NCBI GenBank assembly: GCA_017407705.1
Contig: JAFQWA010000007.1
Location: 1-64,000, forward strand
DNA length: 64,000 nucleotides
Source of the DNA: Clostridia bacterium
Lineage (GTDB): Bacteria > Bacillota > Clostridia > Oscillospirales > Acutalibacteraceae
Direction of reading: 5' to 3'
Part shown: piece by piece, positions 41,088-48,903 of the stretch
How the letters are laid out: every line of letters starts with the position of its first letter
Numbering within the stretch: position 1 is the stretch's first letter
Translations under genes and position numbers: made by a program
Notes under the pieces: generated by a model
The model's database searches: none
What the model was told of the DNA's origin: nothing
Seen by the model: only the letters and a program-made list of their open reading frames with translations

Positions 41088-41816
41088 ATGGGGGCATTTT
41101 TTGGATTATTGATAGGTCTAGGGCTACTATGTTATACAAGCTATAAGAGCAATCAGCAAATTGCTAAAATGCAAAACAATTTTCAAAATAATTATGGCGA
41201 AAGAGGTAAATCATATTCTTCACAAGAAGTTCCGTTAGCCAATAAATATTTTAAAATAGTATTAAATTATTTCAATGATAGATTTCATTATTATATGTCA
41301 AACCCAGAATTTGTAATGAACAAAATGGAATTCACTACTGATGAAAGAAATCAATCACAAGAAGCATTAGAATTTGCGTTGCGATGGAATGCTGGGTATT
41401 TGGCTTTTAAAGATGTAAATACTAAATATGCACCTCAATATGAATATTATTATGATACACCAGATAATTTTATGCAGGGGTCATTGAGATTACAATGTCC
41501 AAAAGTTGGTGGTATATCTAATATATGTAATGTTGCATTAGCGTTAGCGAGAAAAGAGCTATATGACCAAGGATGGACTCCAACTCATATGCTTACTCGT
41601 CAGTCGCCCTTTTACTCCAGAGCTTTATATTTTTATAGTGCCAAATGTAGTGCAACAGAATTGGGGGAATGGAGAGAGAGTATGGAAGACCCTAAATGGT
41701 TTGGATTAAGTAATGGAAAATACTATTACGAGTTAAAAAAACCTGCAAAAATGATAACTGATAAAGTTATGATGGAAAAATATTCGAAATTAAAACAAGA
41801 AGGTAAAATCAAATAA
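41088..41816 (+). CDS. SOS-controlled membrane-anchored protein of unknown family
   Basis: Family not recognised. About 242 residues: a hydrophobic helix at residues 2-19 with little before it, a polar stretch, then a Tyr/Phe/Asn-rich domain (about 45-225) with NYFNDRFHYYMSNPEF, LRWNAGYLAFKD, a CPKVGGISNICNVALALARKELYD segment and FYSRALYFYSAKCSATELGEW. The tail is Lys-rich. AAAGGAGA precedes ATG 41088; the frame is open from 41013 but that reaches back towards the SOS box. Codon use is markedly A/T-rich. Damage-induced single-pass proteins such as YneA stop cell division; that role is only a guess here. Confidence 0.75.
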   Translation: MGAFFGLLIGLGLLCYTSYKSNQQIAKMQNNFQNNYGERGKSYSSQEVPLANKYFKIVLNYFNDRFHYYMSNPEFVMNKMEFTTDERNQSQEALEFALRWNAGYLAFKDVNTKYAPQYEYYYDTPDNFMQGSLRLQCPKVGGISNICNVALALARKELYDQGWTPTHMLTRQSPFYSRALYFYSAKCSATELGEWRESMEDPKWFGLSNGKYYYELKKPAKMITDKVMMEKYSKLKQEGKIK

Positions 41817-41841
41817 TAAAAAGGAATGATAAAATTAAACG

Positions 41842-41952
41842 ATGATTCAGCGTGGTGAAATATACTTAGTGAATTTAACAAAAAATGTCGGCTCTGAACA
41901 AGGTGGCATTAGACCTGCGGTTATAATACAAAATGACAAGTCAGATATGTAG
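41842..41952 (+). pseudogene. Truncated MazF/PemK toxin
   Basis: The frame from ATG 41842 encodes 36 residues beginning [12 protein letters not shown], then [17 protein letters not shown], the conserved N-terminal strands of MazF/NdoA-type mRNA interferases (usual length about 115), and stops at TAG 41950-41952. The rest of the toxin is missing: the terminator follows 14 bases later. No antitoxin gene is upstream. Catalytic residues beyond the first Arg (in GGIRP) are lost, so it should be inactive. It marks a deletion or recombination point inside the island. Confidence 0.8.
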
Positions 41953-41965
41953 AATTATATATTAT

Positions 41966-41995
41966 AGAAGGCTCTTTACAAAGAGCCTTCTTTTT
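41966..41995 (+). terminator. Terminator after the mazF remnant
   Basis: AGAAGGCTCTT / AAGAGCCTTCT with loop TACA and a T-run. Confidence 0.88.
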
Positions 41996-42002
41996 ATGAA
42001 AT

Positions 42003-42166
42003 ACACTTTCAATTATTGAAAGTGTCATAGTGGGTTACGCACTTTGAAAAGGTGTGTAACAAAAAACGGCATAGTCAATGGCTACACCGCTTAAAGAAAT
42101 CAATTATTCTGTTTAGATACAAGAGTTACCACTTGTGGCACCTTCCTTACGGAGGGTGCCACAAGT
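42003..42166. repeat. Three successive strong hairpins
   Basis: 42003-42025 is an 11-bp perfect stem (ACACTTTCAAT and complement) around one T; 42034-42060 pairs GTTACGCAC with GTGTGTAAC; 42131-42166 is a 16-bp stem (ACTTGTGGCACCTTCC with GGAGGGTGCCACAAGT) on a TTAC loop. No ORF. The last stem adjoins the right terminal repeat and resembles dispersed palindromes of clostridia; it could also be the spoIIR 3' end structure. Confidence 0.6.
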
Positions 42167-42167
42167 A

Positions 42168-42186
42168 CCTGTCTTTTATTTGTTAA
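42168..42186 (-). repeat. Right terminal inverted repeat of accessory island
   Basis: CCTGTCTTTTATTTGTTAA, exact reverse complement of 39587-39605; it covers the spoIIR stop codon. Confidence 0.75.
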
Positions 42187-42791
42187 AACATATCAGATAC
42201 AGCTTGTTTTAGTTGCTGAAATATTTCAACGCTTTTGAATTTTATCTCGTATTTAGGCTTGTTGGTAACGATATCCACCTGCTGCTCATTGAGTATGTCG
42301 TCTATCTCTTGCTCAGGCACAGCGGCAGGTACACACATAGGTGGAAACATAACGCACCACCAGTTTTTGCCACCGGCCTTGCCGATAAGCACCCTGACTG
42401 CCTCGTATTCCCCAGCAGGCAGCGTTACGTTATCATAGGTTCTGGTGTTGAAATAGGTCTTTGCCACCTCAACTTTAACGGGATAATCATACCCCTGTTC
42501 ACTGATTTCCTGCTGTGCAATGCTTTGGAGCTGAGAAATTCTTTCTCTGGCTTTGTTTGCTGCATCCGTCTCGGTTTTGGCACCTTTAAATAAGTCTGCC
42601 GCTTCTGATAAAAGACGGTCCCTTACCTTTAGCTTTAACGCCTGATCCTCACTACTGTCTGAGTTAGCAAGAATATGCAGTCTTAACACCTGCTGACGTA
42701 TGTCACTACACTGGGCAGAAAAACTAAAGCAACTGAGTGATATTGTGATTATCAGTGCGATTACAACACTGAGCTCCCATTTTTTAATCAT
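42183..42791 (-). CDS. spoIIR: Stage II sporulation protein R
   Basis: A 202-residue exported signalling protein. A hydrophobic segment (about 7-27) acts as signal or anchor; then LRLHILANSDSSEDQALKLKVRD (about 36-58) and the GKNWWCVMFPPMC block near 145-157 are SpoIIR hallmarks. In the forespore it is made under SigF and activates SpoIIGA, hence SigE, in the mother cell. The presence of the gene supports a spore-forming organism. Its 3' end runs into the right repeat of the island. nth lies upstream on the same strand after 64 bases. Confidence 0.93.
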   Translation of the reverse strand: MIKKWELSVVIALIITISLSCFSFSAQCSDIRQQVLRLHILANSDSSEDQALKLKVRDRLLSEAADLFKGAKTETDAANKARERISQLQSIAQQEISEQGYDYPVKVEVAKTYFNTRTYDNVTLPAGEYEAVRVLIGKAGGKNWWCVMFPPMCVPAAVPEQEIDDILNEQQVDIVTNKPKYEIKFKSVEIFQQLKQAVSDMF

Positions 42792-42855
42792 AACTTTTTT
42801 CCCTTTCTGTTTATGTATTTACACAAGCAGTATTGTCAGGGAAAAAGTTACTTAA

Positions 42856-43479
42856 TCATTTATTTTTGCAAATTTCATTTAACAAACACTGATCGCATTT
42901 TGGGTTTTGAGCCTTGCACACGTCTCTGCCAAACAAAACTATTCTGTGACAAAAATCACTGCTCTCATGGGGTGGAAGCAGCTTTTTCAACTCCATTTCC
43001 ACTTTATAAGGATCTTTGACCGATACTAATCCAATGCGGTTGGTAATACGTATCAGGTGGGTGTCGCAAACCACAGCAGGCTGATGATAAACGTCACCCA
43101 TAATAAGGTTAGCGGTCTTTCTTCCAACACCTGCAAGAGTGGTAAGCTTTTCAATAGTGTCGGGGACCTGCCCGTCAAAATCGGCAATTATCTGCTGACA
43201 CATAGTAACTATATCCTTAGCCTTGGTTTTGTATAAGCCGCAGGAACGGATAATATTTGCAACGTCATCTACGTCTGCCTTGGCAAAGTCCTCGGCGGTT
43301 TTATATTTTTTGAACAAATCCTTGGTTACAACGTTTACACGTTTGTCGGTACACTGTGCTGATAAGCGAGTGGCAATAAGTAAGTGCAGTGGGTTGTCCG
43401 CTTCAAGGGAACACACCGCATCGGGATATAACTGTTTTAACAGCATAACTGCTTTTAACGCACGTTCTTTTTTAGTCAT
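42856..43479 (-). CDS. nth: Endonuclease III
   Basis: A 207-residue base-excision repair glycosylase/AP lyase for oxidised pyrimidines. The helix-hairpin-helix LAGVGRKTAN holds catalytic Lys121; Asp139 follows in VCDTH. The C-terminal C-x6-C-x2-C-x5-C pattern (CKAQNPKCDQCLLNEIC) binds the 4Fe-4S cluster. The frame is open to 43539, but AGAAGGA before ATG 43477-43479 and the family's start at TKKERA support 43479. It is followed downstream by spoIIR. Confidence 0.95.
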   Translation of the reverse strand: MTKKERALKAVMLLKQLYPDAVCSLEADNPLHLLIATRLSAQCTDKRVNVVTKDLFKKYKTAEDFAKADVDDVANIIRSCGLYKTKAKDIVTMCQQIIADFDGQVPDTIEKLTTLAGVGRKTANLIMGDVYHQPAVVCDTHLIRITNRIGLVSVKDPYKVEMELKKLLPPHESSDFCHRIVLFGRDVCKAQNPKCDQCLLNEICKNK

Positions 43480-43763
43480 ATTTAAATATATCCTTCTTTG
43501 TTTTTTAATAATAATAACACGGATTTTTACTATTTTCAACTAATACAGTTTGTATAATTGTTTACATAAAACCGATATTATTGAAATACAGATTGAAATA
43601 ATTTTCAACAGTTTATTTACATAATAACTTAACCTTTAAAGTTATTAAGGCGAAAAAAGGCTTAAAATCAAGGTTTTGTATGTGGAAAACTATGTGGAAG
43701 TTGTTAATACAGAGTGTAAATTACCAAGAATTACATTAAAAAATGTCAAAAAATTTTTTATTA
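43480..43763. other. A/T-rich intergenic region with DnaA-box-like repeats
   Basis: The 354-base gap between nth and the DUF4358 gene has no ORF. TGTGGAAAA (43681-43689) and TGTGGAAG (43693-43700) resemble DnaA boxes, and AATAACTT / AAGTTATT (43623-43646) form a hairpin. Most of the remainder is poly-A/T-like. Confidence 0.35.
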
Positions 43764-43792
43764 TAGACAATTTGTAAACTTTGTGGTAAAAT
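43764..43792 (+). promoter_or_regulatory. Extended -10 promoter of the glycan cluster
   Basis: TAGACA at 43764-43769, 17 bases, TAAAAT at 43787-43792 preceded by TGG. Confidence 0.6.
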
Positions 43793-43833
43793 ACTCATGA
43801 TAATGATTTTGTATTGTCCCCGTGGAGGTTAGT

Positions 43834-44340
43834 ATGGTAAAGCCCGACCTAAGAGTATCGGTGCTGTGTGTAATATGCGCTTTGGCAGTTTTGCTTGCAA
43901 GCGGATGTTCCGCATCAAAGGGTGCGCGTCAGTTTTCTTCAACTGATGAGTTGTCACAGACACTGGTTGAAAAAATAAATATGGATAATGTGGTAAAGGT
44001 AAGCGGTGACAAGCTTATCAAGCATTACAACCTATCCTCGGATATTTTTGAAGACGCTACGGCGTATATCAGCCAAAACGAGGATGTTACCGATCAGGTA
44101 GCGGTGTTTCGCTTAAAAAACGATTCCGACTACAATCAGGTGTATGACCAGATAGGTTCTCGGTTAAATCAACTTGCTAACAGCTACAAGGATCATTCAC
44201 CGGTGGAGTACAAAAAAATATCCGGTGCAATAATCAAAGTGCTTAACGATGATCTTATTTTTATAATTTGTGATAAACCGTCGCTTGCATTGGAAGCAGT
44301 TTCCGAAATGGGAGCAGAGGATTATATTAAAGGAGAGTAA
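43834..44340 (+). CDS. DUF4358 lipoprotein
   Basis: 168 residues. An N-terminal signal (VLCVICALAVLLASGC) ends in a lipobox with Cys near residue 25, so it should be a membrane-bound lipoprotein outside the cell. The domain (about 35-165) with SQTLVEKINMDNVVKVSGDKLIKHYNL and AVFRLKNDSDYNQVYDQIGSRL fits DUF4358. GGAGG sets ATG 43834; the open frame from GTG 43822 begins in that site. It is two bases ahead of a sugar transferase gene, so it is probably part of the cell-surface glycan operon. Function unknown. Confidence 0.85.
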   Translation: MVKPDLRVSVLCVICALAVLLASGCSASKGARQFSSTDELSQTLVEKINMDNVVKVSGDKLIKHYNLSSDIFEDATAYISQNEDVTDQVAVFRLKNDSDYNQVYDQIGSRLNQLANSYKDHSPVEYKKISGAIIKVLNDDLIFIICDKPSLALEAVSEMGAEDYIKGE

Positions 44341-44342
44341 GT

Positions 44343-44951
44343 ATGTATAAATATATAAAAAGAGCTATAGACGTGGTTTGCTCTTTTTTTGCACTTGTGG
44401 TGTTATCTCCGTTACTGCTGATTACCGCTATTGCCATTAAATTAGATTCCAAAGGTCCTGTGTTATTTAACCAGCTCAGAACCGGTAAAGGCGGTAAGCC
44501 TTTTCTGGTACATAAGTTCAGATCTATGACGGTTGATGAAAAAAATCAGGAAATTACCAAAGTGGGAAAGGTTATAAGAAAGCTCAGTATTGACGAGCTG
44601 CCTCAGCTTATCAACATTTTAAAAGGTGAAATGAGCATTATCGGTCCGAGACCCTGGGTTGCTATTTATTACGATCTGTTTACCGATGAGCAAAAAAGAC
44701 GAAACAGTATTGCTCCCGGCTTGTCAGGTTGGGCACAGGTTAACGGTAGAGCGGATCTTAATATCCTTGATAGAATTGAGTTGGATCTGTGGTATATAGA
44801 CCATATGTGTTTTTGGTTGGATTTGAAAATATTGTTTAAAACAATATATTCCGTAATATTTAGAAAAGGCATAAATATCACAACTACCATTGTGGATGTG
44901 GAACTTGAAGTGCTTCAAAACATGAATAGATTAAATAACAAAAACAACTGA
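44343..44951 (+). CDS. Undecaprenyl-phosphate sugar-1-phosphate transferase (PglC-like)
   Basis: A 202-residue monotopic phosphoglycosyl transferase (PF02397). The re-entrant hydrophobic helix (about 8-33), KSKGPVLFNQLRTG-like SKGPVLFNQLRTGKGGKPF, HKFRSMT (57-63), IDELPQL with the catalytic Asp-Glu pair near 80, and IIGPRPW near 98 are all present. It transfers a sugar phosphate from a UDP-sugar to undecaprenyl phosphate, starting a glycan. AAGGAGAG precedes ATG. It is shorter than WbaP types, lacking N-terminal helices, as for PglC. A second copy lies at 48064. Confidence 0.92.
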   Translation: MYKYIKRAIDVVCSFFALVVLSPLLLITAIAIKLDSKGPVLFNQLRTGKGGKPFLVHKFRSMTVDEKNQEITKVGKVIRKLSIDELPQLINILKGEMSIIGPRPWVAIYYDLFTDEQKRRNSIAPGLSGWAQVNGRADLNILDRIELDLWYIDHMCFWLDLKILFKTIYSVIFRKGINITTTIVDVELEVLQNMNRLNNKNN

Positions 44952-45009
44952 TAACGTCATAATATTATTTAATACTAATATTACGATACTTCTTTAAGAG
45001 GTGAAAAAA

Positions 45010-46881
45010 TTGCAACGAGCAAAAAGAATAATTGCCCTTGCGGCATTGATGATATGGGATGTTATATCAATAGTAGTATCTGCACTGGTTACACCGAAAA
45101 TCCTTTATCCGTCTAACGGTAACTGGATGTCGGGTTATCCTGAGGGATATATTTTATCCTTTGTAGCAATATCATCGTTGATTCTTATTATCCTTAATAT
45201 AACCTGCGGTAACTATTCCAGTTCATTGCGTCATTTTGGATTAGGCGAGATCACAAGAGTTTTGCTTTCCTGCGCAATTTACGGTGTGGGATTTTACTGC
45301 GGCGCTCAATTCTTACCTGAGTCAGTGCTGTTCCAATCCAAATTTGTTATTCTTATGGCACTGTTGCTTACCTTGATGCAGCTGGGCGGACGTTCTTCAG
45401 TGCGTCTTATAAACGAGATTCAGGCTATTGCTACCACTAAAGCAAGAATTAAAGAGGGTAAGATCAGACGTGCGTTGATTTACGGTGCAGGTGAAGCAGG
45501 TGCATATCTTTGCTCCAAGTGCCGTGCTGATAAAAACACCGATATTATCCCCGTTACATTTATTGACGATAACCCCGGTCTGCAGGGCAGAAAGATTCAC
45601 GGTGTTAAGGTTTACGGCGGTGCTGATAAATTAGAAGAGGCTATCAAAAAGTTTGATATTGATGAGGTGGTTGTGGCTATCCCTTCTGCAAGTAAACAGC
45701 TGCTTAAAGCCACAATGGAGATCTGCCGTGAGAACAGATGCAAAATAACCAGCTTCGGAAGTATTGACGACGTTGAGTTATCCACAGCCCGTGTTACAAA
45801 CATCAATATTGAAGAACTGCTTCGTCGTGACAGCGTTCACCTGAATATGAATGTTGTTCGTAAGTTTGTTGAAAATAAAACTGTTATCGTTACCGGCGGT
45901 GCAGGTTCTATTGGTTCAGAGATCTGCCGTCAGGTACTGAAATTCGGATGTAAGCATCTGGTTATTTTTGATATCCACGAAAACGGCTTGTTCTTTATTG
46001 AGCAGGAGCTTAAACCCATTTACGGGGATAAAATCAGTATGCGTCTTGGTTCTATCCGTGATCAGGCAAGACTTGATGAGGTGTTTACCGAGTTTTCACC
46101 CGAGCTGGTGTTCCACGCTGCTGCCCACAAACACGTTCCTATGATGGAATACAGCCCCAAAGAGGCTATTAAAAACAACGTTAAGGGTACTATTAACGTT
46201 GCTATGGCGTCTATTATGCATAAGGTGGACAAGTTTATTCTTATCTCCACCGATAAGGCAGTTAACCCCACTAATATAATGGGTGCATCTAAGCGTATTG
46301 CTGAGAAGGCTATTCAGCTGCTCGACAATATGTCGGATACTGAGTTTTCCGCTGTTCGTTTCGGCAACGTTTTAGGCTCAAACGGTAGTGTTGTGCCTTT
46401 CTTCAGAAAGCAGATCGAGGCAGGCGGCCCCGTTACTGTTACTCACCCCGATATGCGTCGTTACTTTATGACTATCCCTGAGGCTGTACAGCTGGTGCTT
46501 GAAGCAGGTGCTATGGCTGACGGCGGTGAGATTTTCGTGCTTAATATGGGTGAACCCGTTAAGATTTACGATCTTGCCTGTGACCTTATCAAGCTTTCGG
46601 GATACGAGCCTAACGTTGATATCGAGATCGTGTTTACAGGTCTTCGTCCCGGTGAAAAGCTGTTCGAGGAGATCAGTATGAAGGACGAGGATATGACCAA
46701 AACTCCTAACGACAAGATATTTATTATGAAGCCTATCGAGACTGATGAAAGTCTGTTGGCTGAACAGATAAAGCGTTTGGAAGAAACCGTTAAGAATGAA
46801 AATACCGATGAAATGTTTGAAATGGTAAAGGTTTTGGTTCCTACCTTTAATCACAATCCCGGAGCACCGGATAAAAAATAA
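45010..46881 (+). CDS. UDP-GlcNAc 4,6-dehydratase, PglF/CapD type
   Basis: About 623 residues. Four membrane helices (about 7-30, 45-68, 80-103, 110-130) precede a Rossmann CoA-binding-like domain (LIYGAGEAGA near 158) and an extended SDR domain from about 290 (VIVTGGAGSIGSEICRQ, HAAAHKHVPMMEYSP, STDKAVNPTNIMGASKR). This is the PglF/CapD/WbjB group that makes 4-keto-6-deoxy sugars for bacillosamine or fucosamine. The start is ambiguous: GTG 45001 is open but AGAGGTG (44998-45004) overlaps it and serves TTG 45010. It shares an operon with the two sugar transferases. Confidence 0.9.
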   Translation: MQRAKRIIALAALMIWDVISIVVSALVTPKILYPSNGNWMSGYPEGYILSFVAISSLILIILNITCGNYSSSLRHFGLGEITRVLLSCAIYGVGFYCGAQFLPESVLFQSKFVILMALLLTLMQLGGRSSVRLINEIQAIATTKARIKEGKIRRALIYGAGEAGAYLCSKCRADKNTDIIPVTFIDDNPGLQGRKIHGVKVYGGADKLEEAIKKFDIDEVVVAIPSASKQLLKATMEICRENRCKITSFGSIDDVELSTARVTNINIEELLRRDSVHLNMNVVRKFVENKTVIVTGGAGSIGSEICRQVLKFGCKHLVIFDIHENGLFFIEQELKPIYGDKISMRLGSIRDQARLDEVFTEFSPELVFHAAAHKHVPMMEYSPKEAIKNNVKGTINVAMASIMHKVDKFILISTDKAVNPTNIMGASKRIAEKAIQLLDNMSDTEFSAVRFGNVLGSNGSVVPFFRKQIEAGGPVTVTHPDMRRYFMTIPEAVQLVLEAGAMADGGEIFVLNMGEPVKIYDLACDLIKLSGYEPNVDIEIVFTGLRPGEKLFEEISMKDEDMTKTPNDKIFIMKPIETDESLLAEQIKRLEETVKNENTDEMFEMVKVLVPTFNHNPGAPDKK

Positions 46882-46893
46882 ATTCTAAGAATG

Positions 46894-46930
46894 TGAGTTA
46901 TGTCCATAAAATAAAATGGGCATAACTCAT
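46894..46930 (+). terminator. Hairpin after the dehydratase gene
   Basis: TGAGTTATGTCC (46894-46905) and GGGCATAACTCA (46918-46929) pair, followed by TTATATTAT; the weak U-tract makes partial read-through likely. A TATAAT at 46936-46941 may restart transcription. Confidence 0.5.
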
Positions 46931-46961
46931 TATATTATAATGATAATCGGAGGTCGTTGAT

Positions 46962-48044
46962 ATGCAAAAGCTCAAATATGCTTTGGTGGGCTGCGGTAGA
47001 GTATCACCCAATCATAAAAATGCATATCTTGCTAACAGTGATGCATTGGAGCTGGTGGGTATCTGCGATCTGGACTATGATAAGGCTAAAGCATTATTTT
47101 GTGATATACAAGCTGAGATCTACACCGATTATAAGAAAATGATAAGTGAGCAAAAGCCTCAGGTGGTGGCAGTGGCTACTGACAGCGGCTCTCACTTTGA
47201 GGTGGCTATGTACGCCATATTAAACGGCTGTCACGTTATTGTGGAAAAACCCATAACCCTGTCGGTCAAAGAGGCCCTGGAGTTAAATGAGACGGCAAAA
47301 AAGCAAGGCGTTATTATTGTTATGTGCCATCAAAACCGCTTTAATAAGCCGATTCAGTTAATGAGAAAAGCCTTAGAAGAGGGAAGATTCGGCAAGCTGC
47401 TTCACGGTACTATTCAGGTCCGTTGGCACAGAGATAAAAACTATTACAGTCAGGCAGATTGGCGTGGCACCTGGGATAAAGACGGCGGTACCTTGATGAA
47501 TCAGTGCATTCACGGTATTGACCTGCTTCGTTGGATGATGGGTGACGAAATTGATGAAATTTTCGCCTTTACCGACCGCTTGAACCACGATTATATTGAG
47601 GCAGAGGACTTAGGTCTTGCCCTTATTCGCTTTAAAAACGGCGCTTACGGTGTGGTTGAGGGAACTGTTAACTGCTATGAACGTGATATGGAAGAAACTC
47701 TCTGCGTTTTCGGTGAGAAGGGCATGGCAAAGGTGGGTGGCAGATCAGTCAATCTATTGCAGGACTGGTGCTTTGCCGATAAAAATGAGGATACCGATAG
47801 CCTGAAAACTCAGGTGGATGAAAGTCCTGAAAACGTTTACGGAAACGGTCATAAGGCGGTTTATAGAGATGCAGTGTCGGCAATAATAAACGGTACTCAG
47901 CCGTATATTGACGGTATGGCAGGACTGAGAGCACTGGAAACAGTACTTGCCATATATAGATCCGCTGCAACGGGAAAGCCTGTGAAGTTACCTCTTGATA
48001 GCTGCGATTGCAGTGAGTTTAAGGGTAGATTTGATAACAAGTAA
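46962..48044 (+). CDS. Gfo/Idh/MocA family oxidoreductase (WlbA-like)
   Basis: A 360-residue NAD(P)-dependent sugar oxidoreductase. The nucleotide-binding VGCGRVSPNHKNAY lies at about 9-22; HVIVEKPITLS near 90 has the catalytic EKP lysine; GGTLMNQCIHGIDLLRWMMG near 175 supplies the conserved Asp/His of the C-terminal domain. In glycan clusters such enzymes (WlbA, WbpB) oxidise UDP-GlcNAc(A) at C3. CGGAGGTC precedes ATG. Next to a 4,6-dehydratase and two phosphoglycosyl transferases it probably modifies the nucleotide sugar to be transferred, although an aminotransferase partner is not in the window. Confidence 0.88.
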   Translation: MQKLKYALVGCGRVSPNHKNAYLANSDALELVGICDLDYDKAKALFCDIQAEIYTDYKKMISEQKPQVVAVATDSGSHFEVAMYAILNGCHVIVEKPITLSVKEALELNETAKKQGVIIVMCHQNRFNKPIQLMRKALEEGRFGKLLHGTIQVRWHRDKNYYSQADWRGTWDKDGGTLMNQCIHGIDLLRWMMGDEIDEIFAFTDRLNHDYIEAEDLGLALIRFKNGAYGVVEGTVNCYERDMEETLCVFGEKGMAKVGGRSVNLLQDWCFADKNEDTDSLKTQVDESPENVYGNGHKAVYRDAVSAIINGTQPYIDGMAGLRALETVLAIYRSAATGKPVKLPLDSCDCSEFKGRFDNK

Positions 48045-48063
48045 AGGGATGTGTGTTTAAGAT

Positions 48064-48753
48064 ATGTTGAGCTTTGATGCTTTGCCTAATGAGTTTAAAA
48101 ACGATGCTGTAAAAAAGTATTACGATATAATCAAAACCAAAAAACTAACCTGCTTTTTTAAGAGATTTTTTGATTTTGTAATAGCGCTGATGGTGTTTAT
48201 AGTGTTTTTGCCTATTTACATTGTTTGCGCCATACTTATTAAATGTACATCGGAAGGCCCCGTTTTTTATCGACAGGTGAGAGTGGGCAGATACGGTAAG
48301 GAGTTCAGAATTTTCAAATTCCGCACTATGGTGGTTAACGCCGATAAGATCGGTACACAGATCACAGTAGGCGACCGTGACCCCAGAATAACCAAGGTGG
48401 GTTATCTGCTTCGTAAGACTCGTTTAGATGAGTTTCCTCAGGTGCTGAACGTTTTGTGCGGTGATATGTGCCTTATCGGTGCAAGACCTGAGGTGCCCAA
48501 ATATGTTGACGCTTATACCGATGAAATGATGGCAACCTTGCTGCTTGCCCCCGGTATTTCAGGTATGGCAAGCTTGGAATTTAAAAACGAAAATGAAATG
48601 CTTGAGGGAAAAGAGGATCCCGAAAAGTGTTATATTGAAGAAATTCTGCCCATAAAAATGGGAATAAATTTAAAATATATTGAAAATATGTCGCTTTGGC
48701 TTGACATAAAGATACTTGTAAGAACATTTATTGCAGTATTTAAACATGACTAA
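48064..48753 (+). CDS. Second sugar-phosphate transferase (PF02397)
   Basis: 229 residues, homologous to the protein at 44343 but with an extra N-terminal segment of about 30 residues before KRFFDFVIALMVFIVFLPIYIVCAILI, the membrane-inserted helix. SEGPVFYRQVRVG, FKFRTM, RKTRLDEFPQVLNVL (Asp-Glu pair) and LIGARPEV are the family blocks; note GARPE where the first copy has GPRPW. The C-terminal part (ISGMASLEFKNENEMLEG) differs, indicating another sugar. It ends the operon before a strong terminator. Confidence 0.9.
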   Translation: MLSFDALPNEFKNDAVKKYYDIIKTKKLTCFFKRFFDFVIALMVFIVFLPIYIVCAILIKCTSEGPVFYRQVRVGRYGKEFRIFKFRTMVVNADKIGTQITVGDRDPRITKVGYLLRKTRLDEFPQVLNVLCGDMCLIGARPEVPKYVDAYTDEMMATLLLAPGISGMASLEFKNENEMLEGKEDPEKCYIEEILPIKMGINLKYIENMSLWLDIKILVRTFIAVFKHD

Positions 48754-48756
48754 TAA

Positions 48757-48797
48757 AAATCGGTGCGGAAAGATTGTTGTCCGCACCGATTTTTTGT
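48757..48797 (+). terminator. Terminator of the glycan cluster
   Basis: AAAATCGGTGCGGA / TCCGCACCGATTTT with a 10-base loop and further T residues. Confidence 0.9.
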
Positions 48798-48816
48798 GGT
48801 AAATTGCATTAAAAAG

Positions 48817-48846
48817 TTGACAAATACACTATATTTAGTGTAAAAT
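48817..48846 (+). promoter_or_regulatory. Topoisomerase operon promoter with internal palindrome
   Basis: TTGACA (48817-48822) and TAAAAT (48841-48846) with an 18-base spacer that contains ACACTA-TATT-TAGTGT (48826-48841), a possible repressor site between the boxes. Confidence 0.65.
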
Positions 48847-48903
48847 ATATACTGTATAAATATGTTTTTGACATATAATGTGGTAAAGGGATGATTTGTA
48901 AAA

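Noticed and set aside
43681-43700. Replication origin
   Set aside because: Only two near-consensus boxes, no dnaA or dnaN, and no way to assess GC skew in this window; kept only as a low-interest observation.
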